From assembly GCA_017745075.1 (NCBI GenBank), contig JAGIAD010000006.1, positions 62,001 to 126,000 of the forward strand: 64,000 nt of DNA, given 5' to 3'. The stretch is from Sphingobacteriaceae bacterium (GTDB lineage: Bacteria; Bacteroidota; Bacteroidia; Sphingobacteriales; Sphingobacteriaceae). This document shows, piece after piece, positions 37,548 to 45,757 of this stretch (its first letter is position 1; the number at the start of each line of letters is the position of its first letter). The notes below the pieces were generated by a model. The model was not told the origin of the DNA, ran no database searches, and saw only the letters and a program-made list of their open reading frames with translations. A program made the translations under genes and the position numbers.

Positions 37548-38423
37548 TTAAATAATTTCTTTTTTAATATAAGCGCAGCTTGCTGTAACCGATTCAATTG
37601 GATTTGGCTTGTAATTGGTTTCGTGTTCTACAAAGAAATGTTTCATGCCCGAAAGCTTAGCATCGGCAAAAATAGGTTTGAAGTTAATTGATCCGGTGCC
37701 TACTTCAGCGTTTAATGCAGGATTTGCTTTGTCCATATCCTTAACATGCCACATGGTAAAACGGCCAGGGTTTTCCTTAAACAATTTAATCGGATCGTTT
37801 CCTGAGCGTACTACCCAATACAGATCGAGTTCGAAATCCACTAATTTTTTATCGGTACCTTTTAACAAAATTTCGTAACCAGTGGTATTGCCAATTTTTT
37901 CGAATTCGAAATTGTGGTTGTGGTAGGCCAAACGGATGCCGGCGGCTTTACACATTTTAGCGGCTTCGTTTAATCTGGCCGCAATTTTTTTATAATCGTC
38001 GGCATTCTTTCTGATACTTGAATCTAACCAGGGAACGGTTACATATTCGCTTTTAAGTACTTTTGCTGCTGCGATAGCCGCTTTTAACTCAACGGTATTG
38101 CCATCGCTTAAATAAGTACCCAGACCATAATGACCGCTTGGGGCTTTTAATCCATTCGCATCCAATAATGCTTTAAATTCTTTAGGTGTTAGACCCCAAA
38201 ACTGATCTTTTATTGAAAAACCATAGGTTTCTACTTCTTTAAAACCAGCCTTGGCAACTTTTGCGATTGTTCCTTTTACGTCTTTTGGCAATTCTTCCCT
38301 TAAAGAGTATAATTGTAAACCAACGGCTCTTTTATCAGCAGCGGCTAAAACAAAAGATGGAACCAATAGTGCTGCAGCGGCAGCCATACTGCTGTTTAAT
38401 ATAAAATTTCTTCTTGATATCAT
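37548..38423 (-). CDS. Exported TIM-barrel sugar isomerase/epimerase-like protein (paralogue 2)
   Basis: A tandem paralogue of the 36666 gene with the same domain and ligand pattern: VGLQLYSLREELPKDVKGT, KEVETYGF, LAYHNHNFEFE, FELDLYWVVRSGNDP, MWHVKDMDK and FFVEHETNYKPNP. It has a twin-arginine-like leader from the ATG at 38423 (MISRRNFILNSSMAAAAALL). An upstream ATG at 38444 would overlap the previous gene. Spacing to the next gene is 9 bases, so the pair is co-transcribed. Divergence between the two is enough to suggest different substrates or a heteromeric enzyme. Confidence 0.88.
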   Translation of the reverse strand: MISRRNFILNSSMAAAAALLVPSFVLAAADKRAVGLQLYSLREELPKDVKGTIAKVAKAGFKEVETYGFSIKDQFWGLTPKEFKALLDANGLKAPSGHYGLGTYLSDGNTVELKAAIAAAKVLKSEYVTVPWLDSSIRKNADDYKKIAARLNEAAKMCKAAGIRLAYHNHNFEFEKIGNTTGYEILLKGTDKKLVDFELDLYWVVRSGNDPIKLFKENPGRFTMWHVKDMDKANPALNAEVGTGSINFKPIFADAKLSGMKHFFVEHETNYKPNPIESVTASCAYIKKEII

Positions 38424-38433
38424 AGGTCTATTT

Positions 38434-39324
38434 TTAAATATCACAGATCTCCACTGCTTTTTTTAGGGAAGCGATTTTATCTGCATTTTTAGGTATAAAT
38501 TCTTGTGCAACGAAACCTTTGAAGCCAGTTTCCGCAATGGCTTTCATTATAGCCGGATAATACAGCTCCTGGGTATCGTCAATTTCATTCCGGCCGGGTA
38601 CACCAGCAGTATGGTAATGGGCAATATACTGATGATAATCTCTAATGTTCCTGATTACATCGCCCTCATCGATCTGCATATGATAAATATCATATAACAA
38701 TTTAAAGTTTTCTGAACCTACACGTTTACAAAGCTCAGCACCCCACGAGGTTCTGTCGCATTGATAATCTTTATGGTTAACTTTGCTGTTTAAAAGCTCC
38801 ATTACCAGAACAACATTGTGTTTTTCTGCCAGAGGGATTAGTTGTTTCAGTCCTTTAACGCAATTATTCCAACCGGTTTCGTCATCTTTACCACGGCGGT
38901 TACCGCTAAAGCAGATTAAGTTTTTGTACCCGGCTTTGGCAACAAGAGGAATCATGGCCGTATAGTTTTGGATCAGTTTTTCGTGAAATTTTTCATCGTT
39001 AAAACCATCTACCAAATTGATCTCGGCACCATTACACATGGTTGATTCTAAGCCGTGTTTTTTTAAGGTTGGCCAATCATTAGGGCCAACTAAATCAATT
39101 CCTTTAATGCCTATTTTTTTCGCTTCAATGCAGAGCGTTTCTACATCAAAACTGCTAAAACACCAACGGCATACGGAATGGTTGATATTTCCTTTTAACT
39201 TAAATGGTTTATTTGATTCTGGTTTATCCATTGCAAGAGCAGATAGTCCTGATGAAACACCAACTGCAGCAGTACCTGCAACAATGTTTTTTAAAGCGTT
39301 TCTTCTATTTATGTTTGAGTTCAT
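38434..39324 (-). CDS. Exported hydroxypyruvate isomerase-like TIM-barrel protein
   Basis: A 296-residue TIM-barrel protein of the hydroxypyruvate isomerase (Hyi, COG3622) branch, also with an RR-containing leader (NINRRNALKNIVAGTAAV). Conserved segments are IGIKGIDLVGPNDWP, the Glu of VLVMELLNSKVNH, LLYDIYHMQIDEGDVI, IAHYHTAGVPGRNEIDD and FVAQEFIPKN, which supply the metal ligands. I use the ATG at 39324, one base past the stop of the MFS gene; a start at 39345 would overlap it. In this context it is more likely to act on a keto-sugar fragment than on hydroxypyruvate itself. Confidence 0.86.
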   Translation of the reverse strand: MNSNINRRNALKNIVAGTAAVGVSSGLSALAMDKPESNKPFKLKGNINHSVCRWCFSSFDVETLCIEAKKIGIKGIDLVGPNDWPTLKKHGLESTMCNGAEINLVDGFNDEKFHEKLIQNYTAMIPLVAKAGYKNLICFSGNRRGKDDETGWNNCVKGLKQLIPLAEKHNVVLVMELLNSKVNHKDYQCDRTSWGAELCKRVGSENFKLLYDIYHMQIDEGDVIRNIRDYHQYIAHYHTAGVPGRNEIDDTQELYYPAIMKAIAETGFKGFVAQEFIPKNADKIASLKKAVEICDI

Positions 39325-39325
39325 G

Positions 39326-40567
39326 TTAAACTGTTTTGGTTTCAATTTCAGACTTGGTTTTATCGTTAAAAACTAGTGCAAATAATAAAAATACCACGAG
39401 TGCAATCCCAGCAGGTATAATCCAGATCATTTTCCAATCCATTACCCCATCTGCAGCTTTGTAGGCATCAGAAATTTTACCTGCCACAGCAAATCCAATC
39501 AACATACCTACACCATAAGTAGCTAAGGTAATTAAGCCCTGGGCTGAACTTTTAAAACGTTCGCCAGCTTTTGAGTTGGTATAAATCTGCCCTGAAACGA
39601 AAAAGAAATCGTAGCAAACGCCATGTAAAGCAATTCCTAAAATTAACATGAAACTCAATTCGCCGGCGTTACCATAAGCAAATAATGCATAACGTACTGC
39701 CCATGCCAGCATACCCACCAAGATGGTCATTTTAAAGCCAAATCTTTTAAAAAATATAGGAATAAACAATAAGAAAATAACTTCCGAAGCTTGGCCAATA
39801 GTCATTTTTCCGGTAGGGTTATCCATACCAATATTTGAAAGGAATGGATTTGCATTTTGGTAATAAAAAGCAAGAGGAATACAGATCAAAATAGATGAGA
39901 TAAAGAAAATCAGGAAGTTCCTGTCTTTTAATAGTTTTAAGGCATCAAGACCCAATACATCAGAAATAGTGATTTTCTCATCCGCAGAAACTTTTGGCGG
40001 CGTTTTAGGCAGTGTGAAACTGAATAAACCCAAGGTTAAAGAAACAATACCTGCCATTAGGAAAGTGTTTTTCAATAAACCGGCTTCGGTACCTTCTTTT
40101 GAATCCCAATGGAAAAAATAACTGATTAATAAACCAGCTGCAATCCAGCCAATGGTACCGAAAATACGGATAGAAGAAAATTCTTTCTCCGGATCTTTCA
40201 TTTGATTAAAAGAAACAGAATTTACCAGTGCAAGGGTAGGCATGAAAAGGATCATGTAACCTAAAACGTAAGGATAAAATACGCTTATATCGGTGGCGTT
40301 GTACATTTGATACATTAATACTGCACCAATGATATGAAGTACGCCTAAAATTCTTTCAGCGTTAAAATACCTGTCGGCTATTAAGCCTACAATAAAAGGA
40401 GCGATGATGGCGCCCCATGATTGGGTTGAAAATACGGCTCCGGTTTCTGAACCAGTAGCTTTAAGATTGTTTCCTAAGAAAGTTCCAAGTGTTACAAACC
40501 AGGCGCCCCAGATAAAAAATTCCAGGAACATCATGGCAGAGAGTTTAAAGCGGGTAGTGCTAGTCAT
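39326..40567 (-). CDS. MFS transporter, nucleoside:H+ symporter (NupG-like) family
   Basis: A 413-residue inner-membrane permease with twelve predicted helices and no signal peptide. The N-terminal LSAMMFLEFFIWGAWFVTLGTFL segment and FVVGLIADRYFNAERILG-like loop 2-3 are typical of the nucleoside H+ symporter branch (PF03825). In many Bacteroidota this family travels with sugar-isomerase and Gfo/Idh genes and probably carries keto-sugars or glycosides rather than nucleosides. It is placed within the cluster exactly where periplasmic products would need to enter the cytoplasm. Confidence 0.87.
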   Translation of the reverse strand: MTSTTRFKLSAMMFLEFFIWGAWFVTLGTFLGNNLKATGSETGAVFSTQSWGAIIAPFIVGLIADRYFNAERILGVLHIIGAVLMYQMYNATDISVFYPYVLGYMILFMPTLALVNSVSFNQMKDPEKEFSSIRIFGTIGWIAAGLLISYFFHWDSKEGTEAGLLKNTFLMAGIVSLTLGLFSFTLPKTPPKVSADEKITISDVLGLDALKLLKDRNFLIFFISSILICIPLAFYYQNANPFLSNIGMDNPTGKMTIGQASEVIFLLFIPIFFKRFGFKMTILVGMLAWAVRYALFAYGNAGELSFMLILGIALHGVCYDFFFVSGQIYTNSKAGERFKSSAQGLITLATYGVGMLIGFAVAGKISDAYKAADGVMDWKMIWIIPAGIALVVFLLFALVFNDKTKSEIETKTV

Positions 40568-40577
40568 TTGGTTTATA

Positions 40578-40662
40578 AGGTTTTTAGGTTAGGGGAGGGT
40601 TTAGGGGGGAAGGTTTAAGGGAAGAAAAACCCTCAACCTTCTACCTCACACCTTTTACCTCA
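40578..40662. repeat. Iterated-word hairpin between DUF1080 and MFS genes
   Basis: A G-rich left arm (AGGTTAGGGGAGGGTTTAGG and AAGGTTTAAGGG) faces a C-rich right arm (CCCTCAACCTTCTACC, CACCTTTTACCTC). It is the same architecture as 45680-45757. Confidence 0.75.
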
Positions 40663-40663
40663 A

Positions 40664-41344
40664 TTATAGTTCTTTAATAGATATGTTTTTATACCACACT
40701 TCATCTCCGTGGTCTTGTAAAGCGATTTTACCGCTTTTGAAAGTGCCCCAGTTTTCCCAGTTGGCAAATTTACTGCCGGCAACAAGCTTTTTCCAGTTAT
40801 CATCCCAAAGGGTGGTTTTTACTACTTCAACACCGTTTAATATCAAAGTTAATTTGCCTTTTTTGCTGATAATTTCGGCTTTGTTCCATTCGCCTACTGG
40901 TTTAACCGGTTCTGATGAGCTTTTTACCAGATCGTACAGATCGCCGGCACGGTGTTTAGTGATTTTCCCGTCGGGATGACCATCGTTATCAATAACCTGC
41001 ATTTCTAATCCGGTTGAGTAGGTAGCATGGTATTTAGGTTCTTCGTGAACGTAAAAAATAAGACCGCTATTTGCTTTTGGAGCCACTTTCCATTCATATT
41101 TTAAGTGGAAATCGCCGTATTCTTTGTCTGTAACCAAATCGCCACCACCATCTTTACCTTTTTTAGTTAAGTCTAAGTGCAATGCACCATCCTGAACTTG
41201 CCAGGCACTACCCACTGTAGTTTTGTTGTAGGTATGCCAGCCACTCGTGGTTTTACCATCGAACAGCGGTTTAAAGCCTTTTTGGGCTTTTGATATTTGT
41301 GTAACTGCTAATATGATACAAGCAGAAAGAAAGATTTTTTTCAT
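40664..41344 (-). CDS. Secreted DUF1080 / 3-keto-disaccharide hydrolase family protein
   Basis: A 226-residue protein with a signal peptide (FLSACIILAVTQISKAQ) and a single DUF1080 (PF06439, 3keto-disac_hyd) jelly-roll domain. Characteristic segments are FKPLFDGKTTSGWHTYNK, LVTDKEYGDFHLKYEWKVAPKANSGLIFYV, TGLEMQVIDNDGH, the HRAGDLYDL motif, GEWNKAEIISKKGKLTLILNG and the C-terminal SGKIALQDHGDEVWYKNISIKEL. In studied members, DUF1080 proteins cleave or hydrate 3-keto-glycosides. It is preceded by a perfect hairpin (41357) that may attenuate the operon here. Confidence 0.92.
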   Translation of the reverse strand: MKKIFLSACIILAVTQISKAQKGFKPLFDGKTTSGWHTYNKTTVGSAWQVQDGALHLDLTKKGKDGGGDLVTDKEYGDFHLKYEWKVAPKANSGLIFYVHEEPKYHATYSTGLEMQVIDNDGHPDGKITKHRAGDLYDLVKSSSEPVKPVGEWNKAEIISKKGKLTLILNGVEVVKTTLWDDNWKKLVAGSKFANWENWGTFKSGKIALQDHGDEVWYKNISIKEL

Positions 41345-41356
41345 TTTTTTAGAATA

Positions 41357-41388
41357 AAACCTGATAGGTTTTTAAACCTATCAGGTTT
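41357..41388 (-). terminator. Perfect intra-operon hairpin before the DUF1080 gene
   Basis: AAACCTGATAGGTTT and AAACCTATCAGGTTT are exact 15-base inverted arms with a 2-base loop. On the minus strand the structure is followed by TATTCT, a weak T-tract, so it could act as a partial terminator or as an RNA-stability element. Confidence 0.7.
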
Positions 41389-41394
41389 GGGAAA

Positions 41395-42852
41395 TTAAAG
41401 TGTTAAATTGTTCCAGCCTTTACGGTATTCGCGTTTTACAAACTGGTTTGCTTCAGCGAAATTGGTTACTTTCATATTGTCGTTATCCCAAAGCATTTTA
41501 ATGTACCTACCTGGATAAGTAATCTTATCGTTTACCGTTTTTTGGATATCAAAACTCCTGATTGCCAGGTTGGCCATCAATAATGCTTCTGTTAAAGGAC
41601 CTGCAATTTCGAAAGGCGAACTCACCTCTTTTTTACCGTAACCGGTAATTGCTGCTTCAACCCATTGTTTGTAGTGTCCGTTTGCACCATCAGGTACGCG
41701 AGTGTATTTTGGCTCAACTTTAATGTCTTTGTTTTTACTTAAAGGCAATAATTTTGGATTTGCACTGTATGTTTCGCACATCATTTTACCTTTTGTTCCA
41801 ATAAACAGGGTACCATTACCACCATCGCCAAAAGTTTCGTTTGCTTCTAATTCTTCAGGGCGTTCAGGCTGGATACCACCATCCATCCAGTGTAAAGTAA
41901 TATCACCTTGGGTTTTATCCGTTTTAGGAAATTTTAAGGTAACGTGACTTGAAGGCGGACAGCTTTCAGGGAAATAGCCGCGTTTAAATTCATCTACGTA
42001 AACAGAACCTACACTGGCCTCAACTTCTTTGGCATATTTTAAATTTAATACGCTAAAAGGAGCTTCGATTAAGTGACAGCCCATATCGCCCAAGGCACCG
42101 GTTCCGTAATCCCACCAGCCACGCCAGTTAAAAGGAACCAGTTTATCAACAAAATCCTTATCGGGAGCGGTTCCCAACCACAAATTCCAGTCTAATTCTT
42201 TAGGAACCTCTGCTTTTTTGCTTGGCCATGGAATACCCTGCGGCCAAACCGGACGGTTAGTCCAGGCATAAACGGTATGTACATCGCCAATCAAACCGGC
42301 TTCGTACCATTCTTTCATTTGGCGCGGACCGTCGTTTGACGCACCTTGATTACCCATTTGCGTAACCACTTTATATTTTTTTGCAGCAGCGGTTAATATC
42401 CGCGCTTCATAAATATCGTGAGTTAAAGGCTTTTGAACGTAAACATGTTTGCCCAGCTGCATGGCTGCCAACGCCTGGATGGCATGGTTATGATCGGGAG
42501 TAGAAACAGATACAGCATCGAAGTGTTTATGCTCTTTATCTAACATCTCGCGCCAGTCTTTATAGTATTTTGCTTTAGGGAAAGCTTTTACACTATTGGC
42601 TGCACGGCGATCGTCAACATCACATAAAAAAGCAATGTCTGCTTTTCCGCTTTTGTTGAACATATCTAAATCGCTTTGGCCTTTTCCGCCAACTCCGATG
42701 CCCGCAACCAATAAACGATCGCTTGGTGCTAAATAACCAGGTCCGCCTAAAACATGGCGGGGTACGATCATAAAGGCCGCGGCAGCTATAGCTGTGGTTT
42801 TAATAAAATCACGGCGGTTACTCGTGTTTTTATTTTCTTGCTCCGTTTTCAT
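41395..42852 (-). CDS. Tat-exported Gfo/Idh/MocA family oxidoreductase
   Basis: A 485-residue NAD(P)-dependent oxidoreductase with a twin-arginine leader (SNRRDFIKTTAIAAAAFMI). The Rossmann domain (VAGIGVGGKGQSDLDMF) is followed by the family's VSVSTPDHNHA and VYVQKPLTHDIYEARIL motifs, the latter containing the conserved Lys. WDYGTGALGDMGCHLIEAP holds the catalytic Asp and His pair. Export with bound cofactor is known for other members such as glucose-fructose oxidoreductase. In this cluster it is likely to oxidise the sugar ring of a glycoside, or reduce a 3-keto-sugar, in the periplasm. Confidence 0.93.
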   Translation of the reverse strand: MKTEQENKNTSNRRDFIKTTAIAAAAFMIVPRHVLGGPGYLAPSDRLLVAGIGVGGKGQSDLDMFNKSGKADIAFLCDVDDRRAANSVKAFPKAKYYKDWREMLDKEHKHFDAVSVSTPDHNHAIQALAAMQLGKHVYVQKPLTHDIYEARILTAAAKKYKVVTQMGNQGASNDGPRQMKEWYEAGLIGDVHTVYAWTNRPVWPQGIPWPSKKAEVPKELDWNLWLGTAPDKDFVDKLVPFNWRGWWDYGTGALGDMGCHLIEAPFSVLNLKYAKEVEASVGSVYVDEFKRGYFPESCPPSSHVTLKFPKTDKTQGDITLHWMDGGIQPERPEELEANETFGDGGNGTLFIGTKGKMMCETYSANPKLLPLSKNKDIKVEPKYTRVPDGANGHYKQWVEAAITGYGKKEVSSPFEIAGPLTEALLMANLAIRSFDIQKTVNDKITYPGRYIKMLWDNDNMKVTNFAEANQFVKREYRKGWNNLTL

Positions 42853-42885
42853 ATGTGGTAAATCGATTGATTAATCAGGTTAAGA

Positions 42886-43269
42886 TTACTTTTTTAAAGA
42901 TAAAATATACTTTACCATTAATTTTGCATCATCTTTCTTAAGTGTAGCGTGAGCAGTCATCGGCATATTGCCCCAAACTCCTGTTCCACCTTTAATAATC
43001 TTATCGGCTAACATGTTGATGTTTTTTTCGGTAGCCGGATATTTTTTTGCAATGTCTACATACGCCGGGCCAATAATTTTGTTGGTCTTGTTGTGGCAAC
43101 CCAAGCAGTCTGATTTGTTGATCAGTTTTTCACCCGGATTTGACTGAAAAGCAGCATGGTTGGTCATTGTTGCTGTTGCTACTACGGTTTTCTCTTTCGC
43201 TAAATCGGCTTTTGTAAACGACGCCATAAAAATGACTACAGCGCCTAAAATTAAAAATGTTTTTTTCAT
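42886..43269 (-). CDS. Periplasmic c-type cytochrome
   Basis: A 127-residue class I cytochrome c. After a signal peptide (TFLILGAVVIFMASFTKA), a single haem-binding motif Cys55-Leu-Gly-Cys58-His59 is seen and the GPAYVDIAKKYP segment follows. The Met in MPMTAHATLKKDDAK, near the C terminus, is a good axial-ligand candidate. Its place between two dehydrogenase-type genes suggests that it takes electrons from the GMC/small-subunit dehydrogenase (45756-48066) to the respiratory chain. I start at 43269, where the signal peptide begins. Confidence 0.92.
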   Translation of the reverse strand: MKKTFLILGAVVIFMASFTKADLAKEKTVVATATMTNHAAFQSNPGEKLINKSDCLGCHNKTNKIIGPAYVDIAKKYPATEKNINMLADKIIKGGTGVWGNMPMTAHATLKKDDAKLMVKYILSLKK

Positions 43270-43430
43270 GTGTTGTGTGTTGTTTTTAATTGCATTCAAG
43301 CTTGCATAAGCGGTAATAGTTTATTTCGTTGTTGCTTATGCAGGTTTTCATTGTGTTGTGTGTTGTTTTAATCGCATTAAAGCGTGCATAAGCGGTAATG
43401 TTTTTTGTTGTGGCTTATGCAGGCTTTCTC
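43269..43430. repeat. Two tandem ~83-bp units, each with a TGCATAAGC/GCTTATGCA hairpin
   Basis: Each unit begins TGTGTTGTGTGTTGTTTT (43269 and 43352), then has GCATAAGCGGTAAT and, after a variable 15-20 base loop, GCTTATGCAGG. The two units differ by small insertions. The element fills the leader between the cytoplasmic isomerase gene and the cytochrome gene on the minus strand. Confidence 0.88.
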
Positions 43431-43445
43431 CTGTTGTATATGTTG

Positions 43446-44504
43446 TTATTCTTGTAATCCCAATATTCTTTTATTGAAAGCGCTATCACTACCTGATGCA
43501 GCAAAATCATCAAATGCTTTATCGGTTACGTTAATGATATTCTTTTTAATAAATTCTGCGCCTTCGCGGGCACCATCCTGCTGGTTCTTAATGCAGCATT
43601 CCCATTCCATAACGGCCCAACCTTTAAAATCATATTGGGCTAATTTACTAAAAATGGTTTTAAAATCAACCTGTCCGTCGCCAGGGGAGCGGTAACGCCC
43701 GGCGCGGTTTGCCCAGCTCTGGTATCCACCAAAAGTGCCTTGTTTGCCCGTAGGATTAAATTCTGCGTCTTTTACATGGAAGGCTTTGATTCGTTCGTGG
43801 TAAAAATCGATGTACTGAATGTAATCCAATTGTTGCAACACAAAGTGAGATGGATCATACAATAAGCATGCCCGAGGGTGATTATTTGTTGCGGCCAGGA
43901 ACATTTCGTAGGTTTGGCCATCAAATAAATCTTCGCCAGGATGTATTTCGTAACAAACATCAACACCACACTGGTCGAATTCGTTTAAGATTGGTGTCCA
44001 TCGTTTTGCAAGTTCTGCAAAGCCTTCTTCAACCAATCCAGCCGGACGTTGCGGCCAAGGGTGAAAATATTGCCACAATAACGAACCGCTAAAGGTTGCA
44101 TGTGCATTTAAACCCAGGTTTTGTGATGCTTTAGCAGCATATTTCATTTGTTGTACGGCCCATTCAGTTCTTGCTTTCGGGTTTTTATGTACTTCTTTTG
44201 GTGCAAAAGCATCAAACAGGTCATCGTAAGCAGGGTGAACTGCAACCAGCTGACCTTGTAGATGTGTAGATAGTTCAGTAATTTCTAAACCGTAACTTGC
44301 AATTTTACCTTTCAATTCATCTGCATAGGTTTTGCTTTCGGCTGCCTTTTGAAGATCGATAAATCTTGCATCTAAAGTTGGCATCTGGATTCCTTTAAAA
44401 CCTAATCCTGCTGCCCATTTACAAATACTATCTAAAGAATTAAATGGCGCTTCGTCACTTATAAATTGTGCTAAAAATACTGCTGGTCCTTTTATCGTTG
44501 TCAT
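43446..44504 (-). CDS. Cytoplasmic TIM-barrel sugar isomerase/epimerase-like protein
   Basis: A 352-residue TIM-barrel enzyme of the sugar phosphate isomerase/epimerase superfamily, without a signal peptide. Ligand-bearing segments are LGFKGIQMPT, the Glu/His of VCYEIHPGEDLFDG, LLYDPSHFVLQQLDYIQYID, IKAFHVKDAEFNP and GWAVMEWECCIKNQ. It differs clearly in length and sequence from the exported paralogues. The stop of the upstream Gfo/Idh gene is 9 bases away, so the two form a tight cytoplasmic pair and probably act in succession on an imported keto-sugar. Confidence 0.88.
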   Translation of the reverse strand: MTTIKGPAVFLAQFISDEAPFNSLDSICKWAAGLGFKGIQMPTLDARFIDLQKAAESKTYADELKGKIASYGLEITELSTHLQGQLVAVHPAYDDLFDAFAPKEVHKNPKARTEWAVQQMKYAAKASQNLGLNAHATFSGSLLWQYFHPWPQRPAGLVEEGFAELAKRWTPILNEFDQCGVDVCYEIHPGEDLFDGQTYEMFLAATNNHPRACLLYDPSHFVLQQLDYIQYIDFYHERIKAFHVKDAEFNPTGKQGTFGGYQSWANRAGRYRSPGDGQVDFKTIFSKLAQYDFKGWAVMEWECCIKNQQDGAREGAEFIKKNIINVTDKAFDDFAASGSDSAFNKRILGLQE

Positions 44505-44513
44505 GCCGGATTA

Positions 44514-45671
44514 TTATAGTTTATAGTCGAACCATTTTTGATCTGATTGGCTTGAGGCCACTACATTTTCGATAAATGCCATTCCCCTGATGCCATCTGC
44601 TGTGCCAGGGAAATCGAGCATTTCTGCCGTAGGTTGCTCATTGTTTAATTTTGCATCTACCGTAAGGGCAAAATTTCTATAAATGTTGGCAAATGCTTCT
44701 AAATAACCTTCAGGGTGACCGCCTGGGGTGCGGGTATTGTGTTTTGCAAAACTACCCATATAACCATTACCAGTCCGGTAAATCTGGGCAGGCGCATTTA
44801 ACCATCTTACAATAAGCGTATTTGGTTCCATCTGGTGCCATTCTAAACCACCTTTTTCACCGTAAACCCTGATTTTCAGTGCATTTTCTTCACCAGCAGC
44901 AATTTGAGAGGCTACCAGTACACCGTTAGCTCCGTTATCGAATTTTAACAGTACGTTGCCATCATCATCAATAGCCCTTCCGGGTACTACAATGTTTAAG
45001 TCGGCACAGATTTTTGTTATTTTCAATCCGGAGATATACTCGGCAAGGTGAGCTGCATGTGTACCAATATCGCCCATACAACCGCTTTTTCCGGTTTTAG
45101 ATGGGTCGGTACGCCAAGCTGCCTGTGCATTTCCTTCACGTTCAGAAAGTGTACTTAGCCAACCTTGTGGGTATTCTACCACAATTTTGCGGATGGCACC
45201 CAGTTCGCCTTCGCGTACCATTTGTTTGGCCTGCTTAACCATCGGGTAACCAGAATAAGTGTGTGTTAAACACAGGGTTAAACCGGTTTCCTCTACTTTA
45301 GCCTGCAGCTGTTTAGCTTCTTCTAAAGTTAAAGTCATTGGTTTTTCTATTACCACATTGAAACCTTTATCCAATGCCATCATGGCTGGGGCAAAATGGG
45401 CAAAATTTGGGGTAACAATGGTTACAAAATCAATTCTTTCGTCTGCTGGCAACTCACTTTCCTTGGTCAGCATTTCTTCGTAATTATTGTAGATCCTGTT
45501 ATCCGGAAGAAAAAGCATTTTTCCCGATTCGTAACCAACTTCAGGATTTACACTTAAAGCTCCGGCAGATAATTCGATAAGGCCGTCCATATTGGCAGCC
45601 AAACGGTGTACGGCACCGATAAAGGCGTCTTTTCCACCGCCTATCATGCCCATTCTTAATTTTCTTTTCAT
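44514..45671 (-). CDS. Cytoplasmic Gfo/Idh/MocA family oxidoreductase
   Basis: A 385-residue NAD(P)-dependent dehydrogenase with no leader peptide (it starts MKRKLRMGMIGGG). The Rossmann motif is followed by VTIVTPNFAHFAPAMMALDKGFNVVIEKPMTLTLEEAKQL, with the conserved Glu-Lys-Pro, and by the GDIGTHAAHLAEYISG catalytic helix. It is sister in function but not in sequence to the exported oxidoreductase at 41395, so the cluster has one such enzyme on each side of the membrane. It probably reduces a 3-keto-sugar or oxidises a free sugar before isomerisation. The ATG at 45689 is an alternative start. Confidence 0.92.
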   Translation of the reverse strand: MKRKLRMGMIGGGKDAFIGAVHRLAANMDGLIELSAGALSVNPEVGYESGKMLFLPDNRIYNNYEEMLTKESELPADERIDFVTIVTPNFAHFAPAMMALDKGFNVVIEKPMTLTLEEAKQLQAKVEETGLTLCLTHTYSGYPMVKQAKQMVREGELGAIRKIVVEYPQGWLSTLSEREGNAQAAWRTDPSKTGKSGCMGDIGTHAAHLAEYISGLKITKICADLNIVVPGRAIDDDGNVLLKFDNGANGVLVASQIAAGEENALKIRVYGEKGGLEWHQMEPNTLIVRWLNAPAQIYRTGNGYMGSFAKHNTRTPGGHPEGYLEAFANIYRNFALTVDAKLNNEQPTAEMLDFPGTADGIRGMAFIENVVASSQSDQKWFDYKL

Positions 45672-45679
45672 TTTTGAGG

Positions 45680-45757
45680 TATGGGGCATAGGGCTAAAGG
45701 TTTAGGGCATAGGGATTTTTAACCCTACACCCTAAACCTTCAACCTTAAACCTTTCT
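45680..45757. repeat. Iterated-word hairpin between GMC and Gfo/Idh genes
   Basis: GGTTTAGGGCATAGGG faces CCCTACACCCTAAACC as the core stem, flanked by further GGGCATAGGG/AACCTTAAACC words. It resembles 40578-40662 and 22417-22508. Confidence 0.78.
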
